Source: Takakia lepidozioides (taxonomy: Eukaryota > Streptophyta > Takakiopsida > Takakiales > Takakiaceae). From it: a DNA stretch of 64,000 bases. Positions 45,432 to 55,432 of the stretch are shown here, in pieces; the stretch's first letter is position 1, and each line of letters starts with the position of its first letter. Below the pieces are notes generated by a model. That model was not told the origin of the DNA. It did no database searches and was given only the letters and a program-made list of their open reading frames with translations. The stretch covers positions 3,596,001-3,660,000 of the forward strand of contig CM060732.1 in NCBI GenBank assembly GCA_030704615.1, read 5' to 3'. Made by a program: the position numbers and the translations under genes.

Positions 45432-45850
45432 GTCAGCACAGGCCGTCCACAGGTCAACACGGGCCACCACAGACCAGCACAGGCCCACACAGATCACTGA
45501 TCACAGCCATCACAGCCCCACACAGGCCACAGCCCCACAGCCCATCACAGCCCCAAAGGCCACATGTCACAGCCTGCCACAGCCCTACACAGGTCACATG
45601 ATCACAGCCCTACAGGCCATAGCCTGTCACAGCCCCAAAGGCCACAGGGCACAGCCTGTCACATCCTATCACAGCCCTATACAGGTCACAGCCCATCACA
45701 ACCCCAAAGGCCACATGGCACAGCCTGTCACAGTCCGTCACAGCCCCACAGGCCACAGGGTCTCAGCCTATCACAGCCCGTCACAGCCCCACAGGGCACA
45801 GCTTGTCACAGCCCATCACAGCCTGTCACAGGCCGTCACAGCCCCATCCA
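45432..45850 (+). repeat. (CACAGCCNNN)n repeat, locus 2
   Basis: The same CACAGCC core as at 24984-25170, here longer and mixed with CACAGGCC and CCCCACAGG variants. The local period is about 10-20 bp. Confidence 0.85.
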
Positions 45851-46324
45851 TGGCCACTCATGACAGTTTAGCCATTTCTCCAAGGGGTTTAGCCACGCCA
45901 AGCTAGGGTTTGTGTCTCTTGGGCTCTAGGCTTCTTTGCACCGAGCTATGGCGGCTGTGAGGAAATCAGCAAGGTATTCTTGCTCTTTGTGGCCCCCACA
46001 CACCACCAATAGTAGCTCTAATTCCAAAGGAAGATGTTTGCAACCGAAACTAAATGCACAAGCTTCCTTTTAATTCACAAAACAGCGTCATTGATCCCTA
46101 TGGCGACTAACCAAACATGGCTGACTTCCAGCCCTTGTAGGCACTCATTCACATGCTTTTCTTGACATAGCATGCCCTTCGCACCTAATCCAGCCCCTGC
46201 ACCTGCTGCTTCAAGAGTTGTGCTCCCTGTAAGCTTGAAGTTGAAACCCCAACTCACATAGACCCTACACGTGCTTTTATTTCACCCCAAGTGGAAACCA
46301 GCCCTAGCCCTTCCGTTCTAGCTC
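45851..46324. other. Gene-free stretch
   Basis: No recognised coding sequence. It reads like low-selection intergenic DNA between two repeat arrays. Confidence 0.35.
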
Positions 46325-46700
46325 TCTAAAGCTTGAAAACAAGAGACTCAATGGGCTGAAGGCATGCTCCACACATACCCCACTCTCACCATAAGAGAAT
46401 CAGCTCCTTTGCTTCATTTCTTACACCCACAAACCTAAAAATACAAGCTTCAGCGGGCTAAAAGCATGCTCCATACATGCCCTACAGGGAAACCAGCCCC
46501 TTCCTTCCTTTCTTGCACTCCCAAACCTGAAAGTACAAGCCTTCAACAGGCTGAAAGCATGCTCCACACATGCATTGCCCTCACATAAGGGAAGTCAGCC
46601 CTTCCCTCTTCATTGCTTGCCCTCCAAGCTTGAACATGGAAGCTTCAATGAGCTGAATACATGCTCCACACATGCAACCTCTTCACACAAGAGGTATCAC
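46325..46700 (+). repeat. Four degenerate ~95-101-bp tandem units
   Basis: Each unit contains a variant of ACAAGCTTCA..GGCTGAAAGCATGCTCCACACATGC. The CATGCTCC element recurs at about 46364, 46466, 46559 and 46660. Divergence between units is appreciable, so the array is old. Confidence 0.8.
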
Positions 46701-47367
46701 CCCCCTATCTTGGCTCCTTGGCTCCTTGATGGCTCATTGGCCCCTATCTTGGCTCTAAGACAAGACTAAACACTCCACAGCCTTTGCCAAGCTCCTGAAA
46801 CCCTAAGGCTTACAATTCCAACCACAAGACACTCCTCTTGTGGTGCAAGAGCTCTTCTTCCAAGCTCTGAAACCCTAGGTGCACATTCCATGGCCTTTCC
46901 GCACCTCTTAGCTCCTATTCCAGCCCTGCTCTTGCCATGACAAGAGCCCTATCAATGCTGAAGCTCGAGATTGAAACCCAATCTCAACATACTCCACAAA
47001 GTGCACTGATTTGCCCCAAGCCAAATCAGCCCTTTTGCTTGGTCTTGCAATCCTTCACACTATGAAAGCTCGCATTCCCAAGTCCAGCTCTCAGTTTTGC
47101 CACCAAAGCCACTCTAACCTGCTCTTGACTAGTCATCTTTCCAATCGTGCTTGCTCATGCATGTACACAATCTGAAACCATCAAGGTGCTCTGGAATTAT
47201 CTGCAGCATGGTGCTTTCATCTCTGAAGCTGAAGATCGAATGCCAAGGTCTACTACCTCGTAACCCACATCGCCTCCGCTTCTAACAACCAAGAGCTCCA
47301 CGGTGCTCCTTGAATAATAACCTGGTTTCTCTCATTCTCAAGCAAAAACCACAAGTGCTACAACTAA
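46701..47367. other. Gene-free stretch
   Basis: Many short CTTG/CAAG-containing phrases (AGCTCTGAAACCCTA, AGCTCCTGAAACCCTA) suggest further degraded copies of the neighbouring repeat. No gene is seen. Confidence 0.35.
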
Positions 47368-47554
47368 CTCGTATCTGGCACTCACAGATACGAGCTCATC
47401 TTTATCGAGTGATAAAGATGAAGAATACAAGCACGAGCTCACAAAGCTGAAGCATAAACTCATGCATATATAACCTCATCACTCAAATACAAGTCAAGCC
47501 AAGTGCACCCCACGCCATAGGGAATCCATACTATGGCGTCATAGCTAGGCGTGG
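47368..47554. repeat. Cluster of three perfect hairpins
   Basis: Stem CTCGTATCTG/CAGATACGAG with 7-nt loop (47368-47394); stem CATCTTTATC/GATAAAGATG with 4-nt loop (47397-47420); stem ACGCCATAG/CTATGGCGT with 10-nt loop (47512-47539), itself flanked by CCACGCC and GGCGTGG (47510-47554). Confidence 0.85.
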
Positions 47555-47841
47555 TGAGGCTCTACTCGATAAAGATGAGCCTCCCACACTTGCCGTGAAG
47601 ATAACCACTCCAGGGCCTAAATCTACCCTTGGATTGACACTTGGGCCAATCCCAAATGTCAATATGTAAAAGCTAGCTATTTCCTAGCTAGTTTCACACT
47701 AGTGATGAAATAACTTGACAACATAGTCTATCTAGCTCCCGCATACCAACACCTAAGCGATCATTTCTTCCTTTTTCTCCGCAGCTCTTCCACCAATATA
47801 CGCCCACCCACACAGCGAATAGCCACTTTCGGACTCATTGC

Positions 47842-48010
47842 TTGCCAAAACTTAACGCTAGTCACTGTCACTCGTTTAAACTTCACCCATACCCCAAACA
47901 ACACATTCTCTTTTCACTAATTATCACCATCTCCCCAATCCCATCAATATGTAACGACTACCTGGCAATCCATCCAGACACACAAATACGCTCACTTCTA
48001 CAAAAATTAC
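47842..48010 (+). pseudogene. LINE N-terminal fragment
   Basis: Reads KQHILFSLIITISPIPSICN, matching LQHLLFSLIITISPLPTICN of LINE 2 (near 55720-55775). An isolated, truncated scrap of the same LINE family. Confidence 0.65.
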
Positions 48011-50449
48011 GTAACCTACCCACACACCCCCACAACTACCCTCGGTTCACAACTCCAATTAGAAGCCCTCAACGAACCCGGCCACCTAGGGCTGATTTTC
48101 CGTGGGCTCCTTAAACACTTGGCCTCTAAATATAATGGACTGTACTCATTCCCCTCTCTCCATCCCCAATCTTGTCTCCACTCCCCCACCGCTCGCACAC
48201 TTTTCATCCTATGCCAAATGAAAATTTGCATACAAACTGACCTCCCGAGTTACCCCAATTCTATATCGCCACTGGAACATGCTTGGCTCAATAGCCCATT
48301 TCTCCCACAATTTGAGAACTCGCACTCCCGTCAAAGAAAACCCATCCTTGCCTACTTCAAAGCACGCCATATAACTCATCTCGCCCAACGATCAAGTTCA
48401 TGGAAAATATCCTCACGATGGGGGCGGAGCGCCGCCCTCCTTCGCGCCTCGTGGCTAACCTCTCTGCTATTCGCCAATTTTGTGCTCATGCTAAACTTTC
48501 TTCTCATCTCTACTATCTCTCTTGCCCCCGCCAGCGAGTTTGCCAACCTAGTCAAGACTACCGGAGTTAGCGAGGTTCGCCACCATAGCCCTCAGACTCG
48601 CTTCTTCCCCTCGTTACACACCCTCTCTCACCGCATCTGGGTTTCTCCTCACCCTCCTCCTCTCCCCCATTCTATTATGCACATTTCAAGGTATTTCCCG
48701 CAAGATTTTCGTCCGCACTGGGCCTATGCGACCTTGCTTGAGCTTCTTCACCGCAGCGACCACTCTAAGATACATGTCGTCTGGCCTGCTAAGCTGTCGC
48801 TCTTCCACTATACGAAGTCTGCTAACGAGCCCGGCCTCTACCTATGTATCTCATCACCCCAAAGATACGTGCACAAGCAGCAGAGTGATTTGCATCTGCC
48901 ACTTGCTCCCCCTCAGAGCTGTTTGTGAGACCAAACAAGTTCATGATGGCATACTCGGCTTCAGCAGGACGCTGGTGCCTCCTCGTGTCTGGCAGTCCGC
49001 ACCTTACTACTCGGATTGGCAATCAACTACCAGGCTCTTCTCGGTTACGAATCATTTGGCTGCCCCCCTGGCTCTAAGCCCGATCGACTGGCTGCACTCA
49101 ATCCTATGGATGTATGCTTCCCCCCTTTACCGCCTCATCAAGCTTTCTCAGATCGGCCTCTCGTGGATCTGTACTCCCCCCTCTCTAACAGTAGCAGGCG
49201 GCCAGCTTTGGGGAATCTACATGGTGCGGGCTCTCAAGCTTCAGTTTGGAATGGGCATGCCCGCTGTACCCCTCCCTCCCACATCAATGGTTCTATTTCA
49301 AGCTCCAACTTCACTCACCCCCAACATTTTGCTTCTGCTGGCAGGTCTCTCTGTTCCCTCAACTCATGTACAACCCCCCCAACTCCATACGCACCAGGTA
49401 CACCCCCACCCTTTACTACCCATATCTCTCTCCAAACCTTGACAGTAAGGGCCTTCTTGTGTGCAGATTACAAGTTGTTACTCTCGTTACCACATAGACC
49501 TATCACCCTAACTCGGCTCCCTTGGGATAGACCGCCGGTGGACCTGCTTCACTTACCTTTTTGCTGCCATCTACTCAACATTCTGCCCCCACAAATGTAA
49601 GTCTCCCCACAACACTGTTTAGTGCACGGGTCACCAAACGTCCCAAGACTGAGGGCGCCTCCCGCCGCCACCGTAGCTAAACTCTGTAGTCATGACTAAT
49701 CTTTTAGGGTTCTGATATTTGTTTAGTTATTCTATGTACTTTCTTCTCCTTGCTTGTCGGCTCCGCTATTTTCACCTCGACTACCGCACCTGCAAAGCGA
49801 GCCCTTGCTACCACAGCCCGCGCCTTGTGTTCTCTACTTGTAACGATGACCAGCTTTGCTGTCGGACGGTCTGCTACCCAACGCCATGGCACCGTGAAGA
49901 GAAGAGTGCCTCAAAGAAAAGTGCCTCGAACGGTATATATACCAGAAATGTTACCTTGCGGAAGCCTTCGGCCCCCTCCGAGCTTACTGTCAACTCTTTG
50001 TTCCCTGTCGACGCTGGCTGGCCTGCGGCGCTCAGCCACACCTACGCCCCTGGTTTATCAGTTTCTATGCAAAGCCACTGGTACTACTACAATCGTGTTT
50101 TTTGCTTATCTCTGAGCAATCTCCCACTGCTGCCTGGAGACGCTTTTTCTCCGACCAGCTCGAAGATAGATGCTCCTCATTGCAGCTACGTTCTACCCCA
50201 CTGGCCCCCCGCCGTGTACAACGTCGCTCCCCACCATCGGAAAGACGCCATCTTGCCACCTTTGCTTGCTGCGTTACGCATCACCACTGAGTACGGGTTC
50301 ACCACTGTGAAGAGAAGGCCCCCGGCCCCCGGTCTCTGCAACCCCAGCAACCTCTGTCATCTTGCCGGGTTGGCCCCGGCCGAGTCTCTACTTGGCGCGG
50401 CGAAGACAACTTTGCTGCAGAGATTCCCGCACTACACTAGCCAAAGTTC
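48011..50449. other. No recognised gene
   Basis: Long open frames exist on the plus strand (48119-48928, 49016-49600, 49719-50864), but their translations show no recognisable domain and resemble Ser/Pro/Leu-rich chance frames of pyrimidine-rich DNA. A minus-strand frame at 49892-49704 (ARFAGAVVEVKIAEPTSKEKK) looks somewhat protein-like. This may be more captured gene debris continuing from the mosaic to the right. Confidence 0.3.
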
Positions 50450-50869
50450 TCTAAGGTGCATAAGTTCCACTCTCCCACCCTCCTTGGACACTACTTTACC
50501 AGCATGCCAGGCTTCCACAACAGACAGAGCTCAGCAAGAAACAGAAAAGGAGAACACAATCTTTCAACCGGAAATGCGAACCGCCTCGAAGCAAGTCCCG
50601 TTTGCAAACTCAGCATCGCTGAACAACAGACCTCACTTGCAAGCTGCAAGCCTTGTCAAAGCAGAGAATCAACAGGCGAGTCTGACATCAGAGGCTTCCT
50701 GCAAAAGGCGATGGAGCTGGACCGCCTCAACTCCTCTCAACCCATGCTCGCTACATGCTCGAATACCACGATCTCATCCCAACAGAAGGTCTTCACTCTT
50801 TATCTGGTTTGGGCCCATTACAGACGCACCAGGTGCTATACTTCTATACTTCCTCTTTGCTTGATCAAG

Positions 50870-50945
50870 TATCCACAAGGGCAATCAGAGCTCCCTGATA
50901 ATCTGAAGGCTTTGTTCAGGCCAGGCGCTATGATGGCCCATGATT
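50870..50945 (+). pseudogene. Dynein heavy chain fragment
   Basis: Reads [20 protein letters not shown] then MMAHDY. The dynein heavy chain AAA region has the near-invariant phrase [22 protein letters not shown]. The fragment is about 25 codons, fused directly to PPR sequence in another frame. It indicates that the source genome has axonemal-type dyneins, hence motile sperm. Confidence 0.65.
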
Positions 50946-51644
50946 ATGGCGTTCTTAATGTGTGTGGCAGCCGAGGAATCCCAGAAAAGGGGAAACGAGG
51001 CTCATGCCTGCATCCTGAAAGCTGGAATTGCTCGAGATGTTATCCATGTGGGGAACGAACAGCATGAGGACATGACCTCAACCGTTTCTGCAGCAAGAGA
51101 TCCCCTTTTCTTTGCACATATAGCCAATCTGGACCGTTTGTGGGACCTCTGGCAGACCCTGCTAGGAGGTCAACGTGGCGACCTTACTGACCTGGACTGG
51201 CTCAATTCAGAGTTTGTGTTCTATGATGAAAATGCTACTCTTGTTCAGTGTGGCAGATTGAAGGCTGCACATCAAGCTCATCAACGACAATCTTCATTCA
51301 TTACTCTGCAGCTGCATGCTCAAGACTCAAGAGTTTCTGAGATAGAGGGCATGCTCAATAACATGGCTCGACAAGATTTGGTCTCACGGAACTCCATGAT
51401 CACAGGATATGCACAGCATGACGATCTTGGCTTGCTTGGTTGTACCCTGTCCCCAGTGAAAGCGGTCAAGAAGCTGTATAAAGATTGCAGCGTTATGGTG
51501 CAGCGGCAGCATCCTCTCCGGCATTTTGTCACCAACTGGGCCCATCATGGTCAAGTCATCGGCATTGCAGTCCCAATTGATAACCATGTTCTCAACTCCT
51601 TCAATGTGCCATCGCAGTTGAAGTCATCGGCAGATTATGTGTAG
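50940..51644 (+). other. Chimeric 234-codon ORF: PPR - polyphenol oxidase - PPR
   Basis: One uninterrupted frame crosses three gene fragments. 50950-51065 is PPR-like ([23 protein letters not shown]). 51080-51245 is polyphenol oxidase CuB-like ([22 protein letters not shown], then [17 protein letters not shown]), in which the second of the paired copper-ligand histidines is Ile. 51340-51425 is PPR-like again ([20 protein letters not shown], then YAQHD). The last 60 residues (51440-51644) are unrecognised. All fragments are in the same orientation. It starts at a non-ATG or internal ATG, and no promoter or splice structure can be assigned. It is either a chance in-frame mosaic of captured exons or a nascent chimeric gene. 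Confidence 0.45.
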
Positions 51645-51984
51645 ATATCACAGCTGGAGTTTAATACACCGAGCCCTGCTCCCACTTTTCTGCATGCACA
51701 GATACCTATCGAGGACCTAAGTGTGGTGCTAATACTTCACAACCCAATGCTGGGCAGTGGCTGGAGGTTTAGCCTCTTCGGCAATACACCCAGCCCGTCG
51801 AATTTCATTCAAACCGGAAACCGGCCCCCTTTGACTTCTGGGCTTCCCATGGGGTAAATATCCCCAGAGACCGCCTTCTCACTCAGTACTGTAGATTCGT
51901 TGCTCTGGCTGATGGATTGGGGGCTGTCTTCCGTACAATACCTGGTGGAGAGAGTCCCAACCCTGCAGCTCCGAGGTCTGGCTT

Positions 51985-52345
51985 GAATGGGTGCACACTC
52001 TTGCTGTGGAAGGTCCGTGGAGAAATGAATCTGAGCAGCTATGCATTGTGGCATGTCATGCTGGTGCAAAGAACAGCGATATGAGGGGTGATTGTAATAT
52101 CAAAATTTGCATCCACACTCAAGCAGCCTTCAGGCCTAAGTCTTGCGATGTTGCATTGCAACTTATTGCTGGCCAGTGGCTGGTTGTTGAGCCTTCTTGG
52201 CAATGCTCCCAGTCCGGAGAAGTATGTCCCAAGCTGGCAGCTTTCTATCTCAAGCAACGCAGCATTGTGGAAGGTACCATCTCCAGCATCTGGCCTCCCA
52301 ACCACTCTAGTTCTTTCAACCCTCTCTGCTTCCAGGATGTTCCAG
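51985..52345 (+). pseudogene. DUF2921-like fragment with internal insertion
   Basis: Reads LAVEGPWRNESEQLCIVACH with GAKNSDMRGDCNIKICIHTQAAF, then about 120 bp of foreign sequence, then YLKQRSIVEGTISSIWPPNH. The GTW(R)NE..QLC.VAC and KQRSI..GTISSI phrases are those of plant DUF2921 proteins. The inserted 52125-52240 stretch resembles 51740-51800, suggesting local duplication. Confidence 0.5.
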
Positions 52346-52790
52346 CCAGTGTCCAAAAACAGCTCCAGTTCAAGTGCGACAACATCAGGGAGGCAGGTAC
52401 ACTGATGGAAAGATATCAAGCAAGGGCGTTTGCCCCCTTTCTGCAGTGCGACACATGCACACGCAAGAGGAGACTTAGCTGATGTGGTTACTCCTGCGAC
52501 AGAAGCCGAGCCAATAGAAGGTCTGTATAATCCCAATGATGGGAATATGTACGTGAAGGGCTGTCAATCAGTAGATGCCAATTGGACATTGCTCGAGGAC
52601 ATTGCAGATTCCTTAGCTGATGGGTTTGAATGGGTTTAGGATTCCTTAGCTCAATGGGTTTGAATGTTCCTTTAAACTTGCTCTGGTGTACCCCTCAACA
52701 GTTGCTAGGTGGCTGACTAGACCAACTGCGAAGATAGACCTCACCAGCTGGCGGAATATGGAAGAACTTTTCTACTTCAAACCGTTGAAT
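52346..52790 (+). other. Further protein-like scraps, unrecognised
   Basis: DVPASVQKQLQFKCDNIREAG (52335-52400) and YNPNDGNMYVKGCQSVDANW (52520-52585) read like exon pieces but I cannot place them. GATTCCTTAGCT...GGGTTTGAATG is tandemly duplicated at 52610-52665. Confidence 0.3.
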
Positions 52791-52794
52791 CTTG

Positions 52795-53105
52795 AGACTC
52801 TTGCAATGGAAGGCTTGTGGAGAAATGAATCTGGGCAGTTATGCATGGTGGCATGCCATGCTGGTGCAAAGAACAGCAACATGAGTGGTGTCCTTAACGC
52901 GTGTGCCAACCTAGGGATCCTGGAGGAGGGCAAAGAGGTTCATGTCAACCTCGTGAAAGCTAGACTGCAAACATCTATTAATTTGGAAACTGCCAGTGTT
53001 GATATATATCCTAATTGCGGGAGTGTAAAGGAGGCACGTCTAATGTTCGACAATATGGCTCGACAAGATGTGGGTTCATGGAGTGCTCTACTACTATGTC
53101 AGCCG
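52795..53105 (+). pseudogene. DUF2921-like to PPR fusion fragment
   Basis: A second copy of the DUF2921-like phrase (LAMEGLWRNESGQLCMVACH) runs in frame into PPR sequence: GVLNACANLGILEEGKEVHV, then DIYPNCGSVKEARLMFDNMARQ. The PPR part has the typical C.(N/K)LG.LEEGK..H and (Y).(K/N)CGS..EAR..F..M pattern of plant PCMP-type PPR repeats. It ends after VGSWSAL near 53090. Confidence 0.65.
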
Positions 53106-54249
53106 AAAGCAGGCCCTTCAAGCTTTTCTTCTTCAATCTTGACATTACCCAATGCTGCTGGTCAACCCCTTTAATTCACAGGGAGCAAACCTACACTTCC
53201 CTCCATCTTCGGTTATCCCCTTATCTCGTTCTGTTAAAAGGGTCTAGCATCGCTTACATGAAGCTATCTTTACTATTTGATATGCAGCTGTTGTGCTCTA
53301 GACTGCTCCCCGACCTCAAGTGGTATGCCAATGTCCAGCAGGATCAAATGCACAAACCCCAAGAGTACTCTGAAGCTCAGGACCGGGACTCCCGACAAAA
53401 AGCCTTATGTCAACCACCATCCATGGTATCACAACTTAACTCTCTAGACACAAGACCTCTAAATCTCTTTCAACGGAATCATAGCCTCAGGACAGGTAAC
53501 CACGTCGTCTCATCTAAAAGTTTCTTGCCCGTATCGCGTTTCAGTACACCCCTTGACTCCTCTTCTATATTGTGGGTATTTGATCTTCCTACATATCCGC
53601 TGCTTATCAAGCCTGATGCTTTTAACCTCACTCAACTGGAAACGTCTCCTGGCTCTATTAGCTCACGCCCACCTCAACCTTATTACACTTGGCCTCCTCA
53701 CATATGGGCTCTCTGCTCTCAAACTCTTATTTACAATCGCATCAGCATTAGACTATATCTGACCAGCATGCAATTCTCCTTTCAGTTATATGATAACGCT
53801 CCACTCCCTGTATTCCATGTACCAGTTACAAGTATGTGCTACCTTCAAAATGATTCATGTACTAACTTTCAAAGCTCTCTTACAGGCTATCTTTCAAGTG
53901 ATTACTACCCACTACCTCCAAGTTCTATTTCACAAGTTCCCCAAGCTACTTGGGCTCACTGGCTCTCACTATTTCAAACAATTTTACACACTCGTTACTC
54001 TCCCCACACAATTTTACACAATGATTTTTATTCTGTGTTCCTACACGACTCTCATATATGTTATTTCTCGAACGACTGCCACTCAATACTACCACTCTCT
54101 TTTACAAGATATTCGGAGCTACCGGCTAGCTTGCGAAAATGCTACCTTGGGAAATTGTTACCTTGGGAAAATGTTACCTCATTTTATTGCTATTCACATC
54201 ATTTATTATCACTCCTGGATTCACTCATTTACTATCACTCAGAACATTA
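53106..54249. other. No recognised gene
   Basis: Long open frames (53015-54262 and 53790-54548) cross this pyrimidine-rich stretch but show no domain and no codon pattern; they are treated as chance frames. Confidence 0.35.
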
Positions 54250-54495
54250 CCAACTCAAGTAATTATATCCATCATTTTCCAGCTCTCTTTCAAGTGATTA
54301 TCATCCGTCATTCTCCAGCTCACTTTCAAGTGATTATCATCCATCACTCTTCAGCTCTCTTTCAAGTGAATATAATCCATCACTCTTCAGCTCTTTTTCA
54401 AGTGGATATCATCCATCACTCTCCAGCTCTTTTTCAAGTGATTGTTATCCATCATTCTCCAGTTCTCTTTCAAGTGATTCCCATCACCATCCATC
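54250..54495 (+). repeat. 36-bp minisatellite, about 6.5 copies
   Basis: Unit: CAGCTCTCTTTCAAGTGATT followed by ATCATCCATCACTCTC. The period is exactly 36 bp, so one frame reads a 12-residue repeat (LFQVIIIHHSPA). Confidence 0.95.
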
Positions 54496-55229
54496 TTGCA
54501 CTCACCAAATGGCCAAAGATAGAAGGCGCCGGTGCTTGCACCAAATAAAATCAATAAAATCAAAACCCTCCCGCACTCTTACACCCATAACACACAACCA
54601 TCATCTCATTCATCTGTGAATGCGTTCATCACATCCCTGCCCGGAGCCATCCATCCACGCTACTCGCATACTCACCTTATAGCCCCCACACTAAGAACCA
54701 CAACCCCCACCAACTGTCATCTCATTCATCCAGGTTCCTGCCCACAGCCATCCGCCCACGCTACTCGCCTATTCACCTTATAGCGCCTGCACTAAAAACC
54801 GTAACTCCCACCTACCCACAATCCATAATACACCTATACCAAGCTCATAACTTGAGTCCTCACCCCATACTACACCTCTATCAATCCCAAAATAAGGGCT
54901 TTCATAAATACTTCCCAACAGACCGATACTTCATGCATTCGGCAAAACACTTCCCCATCCACAATCAATTCTCGCCCTGGCGGCCTCATCCATACTGCCT
55001 GACAGTCCACTTAATCCATCCATCCGCGCTTCCTGCATCCACCCTGCCACAACTTTACATCCATCCCCAACATCCATCCCCCCTTATCATCCTCCACATA
55101 TTAAAACACCATACCTACAAACTTCCCTGGCCTATCACACAAACATGCCAACCATGCTATAAACAACCATATAAACAACCCCCCCCCCCCCCCCCCGGCA
55201 CCCCATAGCCACCAGCTCTACTATCATCC
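54496..55229. other. Gene-free, C-rich stretch upstream of LINE 2
   Basis: Mostly CA/CC-rich sequence with a poly-C run at about 55178-55196. It may be the LINE's 5' untranslated region. Confidence 0.35.
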
Positions 55230-55432
55230 TTAGTGATATACCCTACCCAGATACACTATCTAAGTACCCGTCATACACACTTGCACACATCAACCCACTC
55301 CCCAAAACCTCCCTCATAACACACTGCCCCCATGGCCAATACAAACTACAACCTCCTGCGTCCAAACACTCCCTCCACCACCCTCCATCACACCAAAACA
55401 AATTCAAACTCACATGTGCGTTACTCATCCTT

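Noticed and set aside
47512-47550. Helitron 3' terminus (hairpin then CTAG)
   Set aside because: The spacing between hairpin and CTAG is too short, the base after CTAG is not T, and no TC-starting 5' end or helicase was seen.
49719-50864. 381-codon open frame
   Set aside because: Ser/Pro/Leu-rich translation with no recognisable domain; it overlaps the start of captured fragments in another frame. Treated as a chance frame.
53015-54262. 415-codon open fr­ame
   Set aside because: It starts inside a PPR fragment in the wrong frame and runs through pyrimidine-rich DNA and into the minisatellite, with no domain or conserved pattern.
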